Shown: piece by piece, positions 9,754 through 19,194 of the stretch
Position numbering within the stretch: position 1 is the stretch's first letter
Layout: each line of letters opens with the position of its first letter
Origin: Reticulitermes lucifugus
Taxonomy: Eukaryota > Arthropoda > Insecta > Blattodea > Rhinotermitidae
Length of the DNA: 22,108 bases
Direction: 5' to 3'
Assembly (NCBI GenBank): GCA_026260175.1
Contig: JAKCWW010010096.1
Span: forward strand, 1-22,108
The notes under the pieces: generated by a model
The model's input: only the letters and a program-made list of their open reading frames with translations
The model's database searches: none
Told to the model about the DNA's origin: nothing
Made by a program: the position numbers and the translations under genes

Positions 9754-9959
9754 ACGCCCACTGGAATATACCACGATTCTTGACACCAGCACCTATGCCG
9801 TTAACCAAAATATTTTAACTGAGACTTTAACTTATAAATCATAAGTTTTACTGTTTTATGAATTTTGTAAAATTCAGATAATTTAAAACTAAATATTAAG
9901 ACATGAGCGCTTATTGGACCCTTAAAAATATGCAGTTGAAGTGAGAGTGGTTTTTTAAA

Positions 9960-10010
9960 AATAACCCCCTGATGATGATCCGAGGATTGAAACACGTATA
10001 GGGGTGACAA
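9960..10010 (+). other. Hammerhead-like motif of a Penelope-type element
   Basis: The order is ACCCC (9964-9968), CTGATGA (9969-9975), a short GATC...GATT stem, GAAACACGT, then GGGGT (10001-10005). Both conserved hammerhead boxes are present and ACCCC/GGGGT could form stem I. One base is unpaired after CTGATGA, and two bases (TA) sit between stem III and stem I, so the fold is not canonical. The downstream AATTTACAATAAAA resembles the tract after the minus-strand motif at 4506. No Penelope coding sequence is seen. Confidence 0.45.
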
Positions 10011-11884
10011 TTTACAATAAAAACTACAAAAGTGGTTTTACGTGTGCATTTAGTTGGTGTAAATAAATTGAATACTTTATCCATAGTTTGCCGGTCACGT
10101 TATGAATAACTTATGTCAGCTTGTATGAGTTGTTTTATTATGTACCGTGTAATTCATAACTTAGAGGCCTACGTCATATCATGTTTAGCAGACTGCAAGA
10201 AATGCTAATTATGAATGGAAAGGCCCAGCCACCTAAAACACATCCGCATATATTACTACAGCGTATAAGTGTTGCAATCGGTAAGAGAGTGTTGTATCAC
10301 TGTATAGTTTTACGTCATTTGTTGCTCCAAAGACCGTTAGACAACACCACTAAATGTTTGCTAAACTTTTATTAAACATTTTTTATATTGCATCCCCTCT
10401 TTGCTCATTTATCATTGTTACCTTAGAAAAACAGAGAATAAAAAATATTATACTTACGGTTACAGTAGAAGACAATATGGTATGTTTAGAGCATGAGTGT
10501 CCAACGTTTTATGGGAAAGGGCGACTCTCGTTATTGAGAGCTGGTTCGCATGCCGCACGTGGGAAAATGACAATAATTGCTATAACTGACTGCCAAATAA
10601 TAGTGCAAATTTTATAGTATAGGCCTACGCATAATTTACAAATGTGGTTGCGGGCCGCGACTTGGTGGTCCATGTTTTAGAGCACTACAGTTTTAAGGGT
10701 TTGAAAAAAAGAAGGCCGGGGAAAGTGCAGGTGAAGAAATATGTGGAACAAGGATGGTGATTATATGATTATTGGAATACGGATTATGTTGGGAAACATG
10801 AAAAACTAAATAATTGGAATTGCATTGCAGTGACCAAAATACTTGCTAGTTATTGTTGGCTGTTGTAAAGCAGGAAGCTTTTGAGACTGGGGCAGTTTAT
10901 GTAACCCATTAAGCGTTTTCTATCCATTTCAGAAACGTGCGCAAAGCTATGAATTTACTCCCAAAATTAAATGTTTTTAAAAAGAGTTTAATATGGCCCT
11001 GCTAATCTGACGTGAGCTAACAGGAAAGTAGTCTGGTAGGTGCGTAACTGAGGTTTTTCCGCACGTTACTCTTAATATTAATACAAATGACAAGCAACGG
11101 ACTGAACCGAGTTTCATTTCTCAGCAGATGTTTTGGGAATTCTGCCCCACTGCCATTAAAAGTGGCCGGCTGTGGGACATATCAGCATGACACTCCACGT
11201 GAGAACATTGCGTGAGTGTCACGTTGACCTCTCACATAATCAAGCAAAGGGCGAGTAAAGTGCATGCCTTTATTGCATGTTTGATAACCACAGACAAGTG
11301 TTCACTATAGTGCATTGTGCGACTTGGCTTCTGGCTATTGCCAAGTCTGCCTCTAGGGCGACCATAAAATACATCCAGCCGTTTATTAGTGCTGCCATAT
11401 TCGTCGTAGGCCAATCCACAGCCTCTTTTATTTTCTTTATTCTTAAAGAAATGAAATTTAACTTCTCCTAGAGGGTTGCCGCCATCTTTTTCTGTTTTCA
11501 TGTTATTGTTCTATGTAATACTTCATAAGATCACACTTATATGGCTGATATTTGTGCAGTCCTTTGTTTCCCGTGGCTGTCTTGTTTTACGTAATTGTGG
11601 CTTTTGTTGAGGAGCTTCGCATGAAAAAGTTAATCACGGCAAATAACCTCCTCAGTGCTTTAATACACTTCACTAACAGGAACAGGTTTTCTGTACGTAC
11701 AAAGTAGTTTCACATACGTTTGCAGGGTTTTAAACCTCAAAGCAAAATGTTTCACATTCTCGAATATACAGACGAGTCAGTATTTGTCTAAGAATCTGCT
11801 GCATATTATCGAATTTTTTCTTCTGGTTTTCTTGTCGGAATTGCAGCGCGCAAAAATTTATCTGTAAACATGATCAATTTGTCT
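10011..11884. other. Long spacer without a recognised gene
   Basis: Several short frames occur: plus strand at 10181-10375 and 10354-10617, and minus strand at 11232-11501. None has a domain I can name. The 89-codon minus-strand frame at 11232-11501 is the cleanest, but it includes an AATAAA and overlaps a plus-strand frame of similar size. An imperfect inverted repeat lies at 11188-11221. The region sits downstream of the TRPA pseudogene and could contain its old 3' flank. Confidence 0.35.
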
Positions 11885-14200
11885 TCACGCATAGACGATT
11901 CCAGTTCCTTGGTAGGCTGCATTTTGTTTGCTGATTATGCTTAATAAAAATAGAAGTTGAGTGGACCCAACTGAATTCGACCTGTTTGGTTAGAATGTGC
12001 AAATTTATTTTGTCAATTTCACGGTAGGTGTTATCCAACTCGGAAGTGACCTGAATAACCTTCAATTTTTGATATTAATCTTCCTCTTGCCACGAGGCTT
12101 AGCGCTTCTGCATTCCTCCTGATCGAATTTGTGTCGCTTACGGCCAGACCGTTCAACAAGTTCAACAAAATAATCGTCACCAGGACAACAAATAGAAAGT
12201 ATATCACGTGACTTGTGTGTGGCAAATTACCAAACGGGAGTCTGGAAGCTTCAAATTCATCTGTGAACATGACGATTGTCTTCAGTAATGAGACGAACGG
12301 ATTGGCGAACATTCAGCGTCGCATTGTTCTAAGCTTCCTTTGAAGAAAATCTAGAAACTGAGGGCGAATGTTAGCAGCAGGAGGAAGTATCCCGCCTTGA
12401 ACCTGAAGAATGTCGAACTGTTTTGAACATCTCCAGTTTTACCGACAGCAGCGATAATAGCCCTGACAACAGCAAAAACTCCAACCATTCCAGCGGAAAA
12501 ATGGATTTTATCTCCTTACTCTCCACTCGCCCGGAATATGACATAAAATTAGCAATGATCAGGATAATATCTCCAGCCAACTCTCCAGTGACACTATGTA
12601 GGTCTTTCGAAATATAATCTGCTGAATCATCACTCTTAGAGTCAGAAGGAACAATAAAAACTTTGGAGACAGCCAGAGGAAATGCAGAACGCTGTCATTA
12701 GGCTAAAATGTGAAGTTAGTATCATTCATGTCAGACGTTATATAGCTATCGTTAAAACTGGAAGCACGTTTAGTGTTGCTGGCAACAACTCCGTCGTTTA
12801 GTGTGTTGTAAGATTCAAACCATAATATGTGTGAAGTGAAGAAAATCATGAATGCAACATAGAAGGCCACATCGAAAAAGAAAATAAATTTGATTTATTG
12901 CCATCTAAAGCTCAAGAAATTTAGGATGACCGGATTTCTCAATAAGTCTCTAAGAGGTTAACTTTCAGCCATATGAGGAACAATATTCATAAGCAGCTGA
13001 TAATTCAACCTGAGCTGGAGATTCATGTTAGTTACCGGGTTATCGTTACTAATCAAACAGTCTTATAGAATCTCTTCCAGTATTGATAAACTAGCTGACA
13101 ACAATATTTTACTGCCATGTTCAAATATCATGACGTCAGCACCTTTACTCAGTAGCAGCTTTGCCCTGTCCTGTAACCCGCATTCCACGGCAATGATGAG
13201 AGCAGTGTTGTCCGAACTGTCCCGATAGTCAATACAATTCTTCCAAATGCATATCCAGCACAGAAGAAACTTCAAGAAATTCTATATTTTCTGCTTGTCA
13301 CCTGGTTCCCTTTCACTTACACCGGACAACACAATGAAGCATTGTCCGGTCTTCATCGTCTATCACACTAAGTTATGTATTATTCTTATAGAGTAACGTC
13401 GCTAATACCTCAAAATTTCCACTCCGTGCTGTCGCAAGTATCAAAGGCATACCATTAAGCCGGTTCTTGTTTTTCGGATCTGCACCACTCTAAAGAAGAC
13501 GTTCGACAAACTTTTTACGATCCTTCATCTGGCAAGCAATTTCAGTAGGGAGGAATGGTAAGGTTCATCGTACTAAGGGTTAGGATTACTTGAATTGAGA
13601 TTTTCACGAAAAATGTCAACTTTATCATACTGAAGGGCAGCAAGTAGTTTTAGGTCTCTTTCAGATGAATCGACGCTCTCCATGAGAGATGCCGGGATAA
13701 GTGGCTGTAATTCTGGGAAATGTATGCATTATAATTTCTCTCACAGTGTGTTCGCTGTCTCCTGGGTAGTAATTAAGGACAGGCGATCAGATGATAGATG
13801 CTTCAACATATGCTCAACACACGTCTTATGAAGGTGATGTACAGCCAATCCTATTGCAGTGTAGCCCTTCTTGTTTGGCATGTTCAATTTTATGTGCTGG
13901 CTCATCAACAGATCAATGCAGTTGTAAAATCACCAGTTATGTCACCAAACAGGGAAGCTGATATGACGTCATGGTGCAGAAGTGTGTCTCCTTTGATATC
14001 AGTAACGCCAACGTCTTTCTCAGGACACATGATCAACCTGTCGACCTATTCGACGTCTCCGAGGTCAAATGGAAGATTTTATCCTGTCAGTATCGGCCAG
14101 CGCTTTATAAAGTATTTCTTCGACTGCATTCGGCGTATGATATTCTCAGCATGATGTTGGCAAGGGGTAAGCATTTCCGCCGATGGAATTTTATTGCCAT
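11885..14200 (-). pseudogene. TRPA channel pseudogene, painless-like
   Basis: Read on the minus strand, the pieces follow the order of an insect TRPA channel of the painless type, a cation channel of sensory neuron membranes. Ankyrin-type repeats come first: KGDTLLHHDVI near 14000, NKKGYTAIGLAVHH near 13860, NGMPLILATARSGNFEVLA near 13440 and DNTALIIAVECGLQDRAKLL near 13200. The membrane part follows: FIFFFDVAFYVAFMIFF near 12870, then FRFKAGYFLLLLTFALSF near 12380. The pore segment NPFVSLLKTIVMFTDEFEAS and last helix YFLFVVLVTIILLNLLNGLA lie in 12300-12100. The tail PNRSNSVGSTQLLFLLSIIS ends at a TGA at 11885-11887. In-frame stops include 13063-13065, 12958-12960, 12895-12897 and 12703-12705; more lie at about 13573 and 13488. 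At least six frameshifts are needed. No intron interrupts the collinear homology. A CTTTTTTCTTTTACAACAG tract just before 14200 could be an old acceptor. A full-length product is impossible. Confidence 0.88.
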
Positions 14201-14264
14201 CTGTTGTAAAAGAAAAAAGTATTTAATTAGGATTTATCAAATACCCTCTTTATTTATCCTCCCT
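14201..14264. other. Short spacer between TRPA pseudogene and microsatellite
   Basis: On the minus strand this stretch contains the pyrimidine-rich, acceptor-like tract immediately upstream of the first recognisable channel sequence. Nothing else is seen. Confidence 0.3.
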
Positions 14265-14335
14265 AGTAGAAATAATAGTACTCCTACTTCTACTACTATT
14301 ACTACTAATACTACAACTAATAATAATAATTAAAT
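14265..14335. repeat. TTA/TAG-type trinucleotide run at LINE 3' end
   Basis: An imperfect trinucleotide run (ACT, TAC and TAA units) meets the LINE's 3' end, AATTGAATTGAATTTAATTATT on the minus strand. A related TTA/TCA run stands at the other end of the LINE (18780-18812). Confidence 0.75.
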
Positions 14336-14532
14336 TCAATTCAATTCTAGTTTATTAATGTGCCGAGTCAACAGCCAGATGGCCAATTACAGAAACAGCA
14401 TAACATACAATCATAAATAACAATGGACAGTGAACAGGACACAAATGAAACACACACAAACAAAACAAATAAACAAACAAATAAAAGAATACTGAAATAG
14501 TTAATTAGGACAACTTGTATTAATGAAGTAAA

Positions 14533-17421
14533 CTAAGTCACATCTAAGTGTGATAATTTGCCTTCTGAAAACGTCCAATTGATTACAAACAGAATTTTCC
14601 GTAGTTGCACACCTGGCGGAGGGACAATTTTTATAGGATGAACTAACAAGTAACAAAGGAAAGTCTCGAGGGTTCCGAGTGGGAACTCAGAGATCAATAA
14701 TGTCCATTGTAGATGGACAGGATTTAAATCCCAGAAAAGCAACAATGACAATCCTTGCATCAAGTTGATATCTTCTCTCATGTAAAGTACGTAAAGTAAG
14801 TACTGAAGAGCATTAGCATAGCTATAGCCATTACTATCTGGGGAAAGGAATCGATTATACCATAGAGCTACAAACTTCCTTTGAATGCGCTCGAGTTTTT
14901 CTGCATCAGTGGAAGTAATCGAATTCCATACTACGGATGCGTACTTTAATTTTGCTATAATAAGTAAAAAATATAAAATCAATAGACTATCAAGAGTCGA
15001 AAATGAAAAGGTAATATTACGAATGAGACCCAGAAGCTTAATAGATTGAGAAAATTATAATCAATTTAGAGTCAATAAAACTCCCAAATCCTTAGTACAA
15101 TCAGTACGTTTATTATAGGAATTCCCAAGTTTATATTTCTAGAGAAGGGTGTTAGTTTTCCTGGAGAAGGTAATGGCTCGAGTTTTACTAATATTGAGTT
15201 TCATGTAGTAGAGCAACAAACGTGTATGAAATCAGTGTCTAATTGTAACTGAGTAAAATTATTAAATGTCTTAATAGCTCGAAAAATGTTTATGTCATCA
15301 GCAACAAGAAGACATTTTTAATGTGTTATTACAATACACATATCATCTCTATATATGTTAAAAAGCAGAGACCCTAATACAAAACCTTGAGGAACAACGG
15401 CAAGGATTCTAAAAGGCGCAGAAAGATTACCAGACATTTTGACGCAGGAAAATCTATCAGTTAAATAGCTTAGTAACCACTTAACATAAGCACTCTTAAG
15501 TCCAAAGGAAACAAGTTTTCCTAAAAGTAAGGTATGTGACGCCAGGTCGAAAACATTACTAAAATCGAATTATACGACATGAACGTGAAGCTGAGACCTG
15601 AATAAAGGGGTTATATAGTCCAGCTAATTTACCAGATTAGAGATGGTGGACCTGGATTTTATAAAACCGTGATAACAGCGTTAAGTTTGAACTGAAGGTA
15701 ATGTGAAACGTGAACATGTATGTCAAAATCAAAATCTTTAGAGAAATTATTCAAAATCGAAACAGGACGATAATTAGCAAGTAAAGAAAGGTTGCCTTTT
15801 TTTGAAGATAGGTATGATAGGAGCTTTTTTCAAGGAAGAAGGAAACCGCTGCCGAGACAGACTAAGATTAAAAATATACTTCAGTAAAGGTATAAAAAGG
15901 TCAATACAGCCCTTAATAATAAAGCCTGGAATACCATTAAATCCAACAGATTTGGATGGCTTTAGCCGCCTAATAGCTTTACGTACATCAGCATCAGTGA
16001 AGGGAAGTAAAAATAAATTATAATTTAATTTAATTATTTAATATAATTATCTGAGGAAGCAACATCAAAAGAAGTTATAGGATTACAAGGAAAGGAAAAA
16101 TCTGTGTTATCTTACACTAATTTAAAATGATTAGCAAAGGCTTCAACAATTTGGTACGGTTCCACCAAGCGTGTGCTATCAACCACAAGTTGGAAGGAAT
16201 TTGATTTATTTTTCTTGAAATTAGACACGTAATTCCAAATTTTTTTCAGATTATATTTTAGGGTTTCATCAATGGATTTAAGTATTTATATCTGTCAGAC
16301 TTAATAATAATCTTTATAAGTTTCCTATAGCAGGAGAATTTACTGTTGTAAAAGTAAGATTTATTCTTTTTGAAACGTCTGTAATAATAATTATTTTTTA
16401 AAATATATAGCCGAATATTGCGGGAAAACCAAGAAGGGAAAAAATTAGATCCTTTAAACGAGCTTTGAGAAATAGATCAATCAACTACTTCATGACCATC
16501 GGAATTGAGGCTGAAAACAGCAGCATCAAGAGAAGATTTTGAATATGCACAGGACCAGTCACACGAAGAAAGAATGTGATGTAACAGTGTATAGTCACCA
16601 AAGCGTATAAATTTGCGAATATTTCACTAGTTTTGGAACATGTTTTGAAAATAAGTGGCATTTCAATTGAGAGTTGCGGATGATAAACATCGGGTTTAAC
16701 CATGCCAGTGTCGGGAAAAGTAATATGAAGATCAGTAATATTAGAAAAGACAAGGTCAAGAATATTACTGCTGTAATCAGAATCAACACACTGTTCCAGA
16801 CCAAGAAAACAAGTGGAGGTGTAAATAACATCTCCCCTAAATTTAGAATAAAACTGACAATTTTCACGAGGCAGGCCGCTTTCCCCATCAAAACAAGGGA
16901 TATTAAAGTAACCTGAAGGAATTACACCATAATTTGGTATGTCAAGTTTATTTTCTAAATGGAAAAATGTTCACAAATATTATCTATTTTAACGTCGGGT
17001 GAAAAGTAATGCTTACCATTAAGTAAATTTGGACCATTATGAGTGAAAAATTCAACCCAAACACACTCATAAAAAACTGTACATCGTGCCAGCGCTTATA
17101 TGCATTAAATAAATGGGAAACAGCAATTAACACACAACCACCCCTATTCTTTGTCGCATGGATCTTATCAGAACGGAAAACAATGAATCCATCGGGAAAT
17201 AAATTTTGATCATAACACTGGTCATTGAGCCATGTCCCTGTCGAACAGAATATATTATAACCAAAAGAAATAATATTGTCAAAATGTTCAGTAAATATAG
17301 TCCTAAGTCCGGGTATATTTTGATAAAAAATATCAATAACTGTATTGGACATAGCATAACCACCAGCATTAGGAGAGTAAGAACGAGCCATAAAGATCAC
17401 GTTTCCCCACGGCCTTATCAC
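14533..17421 (-). pseudogene. LINE ORF2: AP endonuclease and reverse transcriptase
   Basis: The frame opening at 17421 overlaps the end of ORF1 and carries the start of an AP-type endonuclease: VIDIFYQNIPGLRT, then CSTGTWLNDQCYDQNLFPDG. The usual TETWL motif of this nuclease reads TGTWL (GGG at 17236-17238), so the catalytic Glu is lost. Endonuclease homology continues with shifts to about 16485. Reverse transcriptase blocks follow in order: KSVGFNGIPGF (15921-15956), APIIPIFKK, HGFIKSRSTISNLV, FDFSNVFD near 15555, VVPQGFVLGSLLFNI near 15380, and the catalytic box as VADD (15294-15305). The C-terminal part (14982-14533) has KLKYASVVWNSITSTDAEKL and the following ERIQRKFVALWYNRF, typical of this group. 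Many frameshifts and stops separate the blocks. The product would cut target DNA and copy the element RNA if intact. Confidence 0.9.
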
Positions 17422-18655
17422 TAACTACATACTGGACAGAGGGATCGCAACTGACGGGATTTACGGAAGTAAAAATTTGTTCAGGATTAAGACGACCACA
17501 AAAGGGGGCAATAAGACAGCCATCAGGCCAAACACCAACATTATTAATAAGCGGAAAATTTTCCTCTGTCACAGATACGAGAAAAGTGGCATAAATGCTG
17601 AATTTAGTCTTCAGCCATGTACAAACCAAGGATTTAAGCAGGAGCTGCTCTTTCAAGAAATTTTCTCTGTCTGTAGAAGTAACATCAGGTGAAAAACGCG
17701 AAACGAAGAGAGCCTTGGTTTTCACCCGTCTTGCAATAATATGTAGCGAAGAAGAGTTTCTTACCCCTATCTTAGTGGTCTTATGCCTTTTACTCACATC
17801 AGACTTAGCATTATGACTAGGTGTTAAAGTCCTCTGTTTTTCACCATGCTTGGGGTTGACTGGCGGGGTTGCCATCGCGATATCACGCCGCTTCTTCCTT
17901 GTGACAAGGACGTAATCACCATCGGCAGGCGGTTTCAGGAATGACTTCACTTGCAGGATCAACATTGCTGACGACAACACCTTGCGGAGCGGAGTTGCAA
18001 ACTGCTACATTCTTGGCATTGCTGACGGCGCGTGCCTGCAGTGTATTTTGATTTCTTAAGGCTTTGTCTCTGTATGATGACACTGACTGGGGAGCCACTG
18101 ACCTCTCAACAATCTCCTTGTTACTGAAGACCTGAGTGGGCTGTGACTGATGACCCATATTACCAGCCTGAAAAGCAACCTGTAGATTATTTAACTGCTG
18201 CTTAAGAGAAGCATTATTATTTTTTAAATGATCCACCTCTCCACATAATTTGGTAACCATTTCAGTCAGTGATTTTATGAGGTCCATAGTGCAGACCCCA
18301 TTCAGACGTACAGTTTCCACTTGTACGCTGAGTGTCTCAAATTTATCAGATTCAAAAACTGGAGGAAGCACTAAGGACCTCTCAGGTGAAACGACCTTTC
18401 TGTGGACGTCAGATGCAGACGCTGAAAGGGTCTTCACCGGGGTATCATCGTTACGCTGTACACGTAACAACTTAATACGTTCGGCGCACTTGTAGGTCGA
18501 AACCCCAGAATCCATATAATACGTATACTCGGCGTCACTGATCTGCAAACAGGAAAGATGAAAGTGGGTGGCACAAGGCTCACAAAACTTTAAAACTTCT
18601 GCTTGCCATGGAATGCCTTGTTGCAGATATTGCAGACATCCTTGGACGCGGCCAT
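17369..18655 (-). pseudogene. LINE ORF1: PHD-like finger and coiled coil
   Basis: The likely original start is the ATG at 18655, which gives MAASKDVCNICNKAFHG. A frameshift near 18610 then moves to the frame carrying KFCEPCATHFHLSCLQISDA and YKCAERI. Together these show the C-x2-C...C-x2-C-x4-H-x2-C...C-x2-C spacing of a PHD-type zinc finger, but the last Cys reads Arg. A leucine-rich heptad stretch follows (SLTEMVTKLCGEVDHL, then NNASLKQQLNNL), probably a coiled coil for self-assembly. A second frameshift near 17955 leads into the C-terminal domain, with KALFVSRFSPDVTSTD and NNVGVWPDGCLIAPF, ending at 17369. ORF1 proteins of this class bind element RNA. The protein is broken in at least two places. 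Confidence 0.85.
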
Positions 18656-18779
18656 AGCGGCCACGCAAACACGACATCAAGCGTTGGTATGTTGCACAAC
18701 ACACTGACACACACAACAGTTACAGGAGCGCAGCAAAAACATGTCCGTACACCACGAGAGCTGAGACAAAAAAAAATAA

Positions 18780-18812
18780 CCATGATGATGATGATAATAA
18801 TAATAATAATAA
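18780..18812. repeat. ATG/ATA trinucleotide run at LINE 5' end
   Basis: The plus strand reads CATGATGATGATGATAATAA and continues in AAT units to about 18812. It directly borders the LINE's 5' end and mirrors the trinucleotide tract at its 3' end. Confidence 0.85.
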
Positions 18813-19194
18813 GCCACTTCCATGATTAATAAATTAATACATACTCGTACTATTTGGTAGAAATATGGGAACTAGCTGAGTCTTCCACCTTCAACTTCAA
18901 TATGGTGCTTTCTTTCCCAAGCACTGATATGGAAATTGCCCACTGTAAAGAACACGAATGTAACAACTTCAACGAAAAGTACGAAAATTATTTCATAAAT
19001 CATCCTGTCCTTCGAAAATGTCCAGGTTCACTCCCAGGCCATCTTAATCCCGGGAATGAGTCCACGGTGCCCCACGAATAACAGGATCGGTGAACTCCAG
19101 ACAGAATATCGAGGTTTTTGAAAAAGAGAAGATTTCTTTTCAGGATGGGGAATTAAACAAGGGTTTCTATTTCATACTTTCCGTAGACTAGTCC
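18813..19194. other. Unassigned spacer left of repeat copy B
   Basis: A plus-strand 75-codon frame (18854-19081) crosses it, with no recognisable domain. Homology to repeat copy A is not convincing left of about 19195. Confidence 0.3.

Larger units (their letters stand above)
14336..18780 (-). mobile_element. CR1/Jockey-type LINE, nearly full length, decayed
   Basis: A non-LTR retrotransposon of about 4.4 kb, complete in layout: 5' leader, ORF1, ORF2, a roughly 190-base 3' UTR and a short repetitive 3' tail. Both ORFs carry many stops and frameshifts, so this copy cannot move itself. The 3' end, with TTAATAAACTAG and then ATTGAATTGAATTT, resembles the microsatellite-like tails of CR1/Jockey-group elements. 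The 5' end is placed just inside the run of T that follows the trinucleotide repeat at about 18780. The PHD-type ORF1 and the EN-RT ORF2 support the CR1/Jockey group; the exact clade would need a tree. Trinucleotide repeats flank both ends, which fits insertion into, or growth next to, a microsatellite. Confidence 0.9.

Noticed and set aside
9523..9844. Opposing frames of 89 and 76 codons around the hairpin
   Set aside because: The palindrome yields near-identical peptide pieces on both strands (AVRAVV and TTARTA), so their openness is a product of the inverted repeat.
7990..10010. A complete Penelope-like element between the two plus-strand hammerhead-like motifs
   Set aside because: The interval holds repeat copy C, a hairpin and spacer. 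No reverse transcriptase or GIY-YIG endonuclease motif was found on either strand.
10480..10680. Possible hAT-type terminal sequence (GCGGGCCGC and CATGCCGCACGTG stretches)
   Set aside because: The resemblance is only compositional. No paired terminal inverted repeat, 8-bp target duplication or transposase piece could be found.
11232..11501. 89-codon minus-strand frame as a small secreted or membrane protein
   Set aside because: No known domain. It is overlapped by a plus-strand frame of similar length, its hydrophobic end overlaps an AATAAA-bearing repeat-like tract, and no conservation can be shown from this window.
13798..14333. Two plus-strand open frames of 118 and 120 codons
   Set aside because: They lie antisense to recognisable ankyrin-repeat sequence of the TRPA pseudogene and end in a simple trinucleotide repeat. 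They are shadows.
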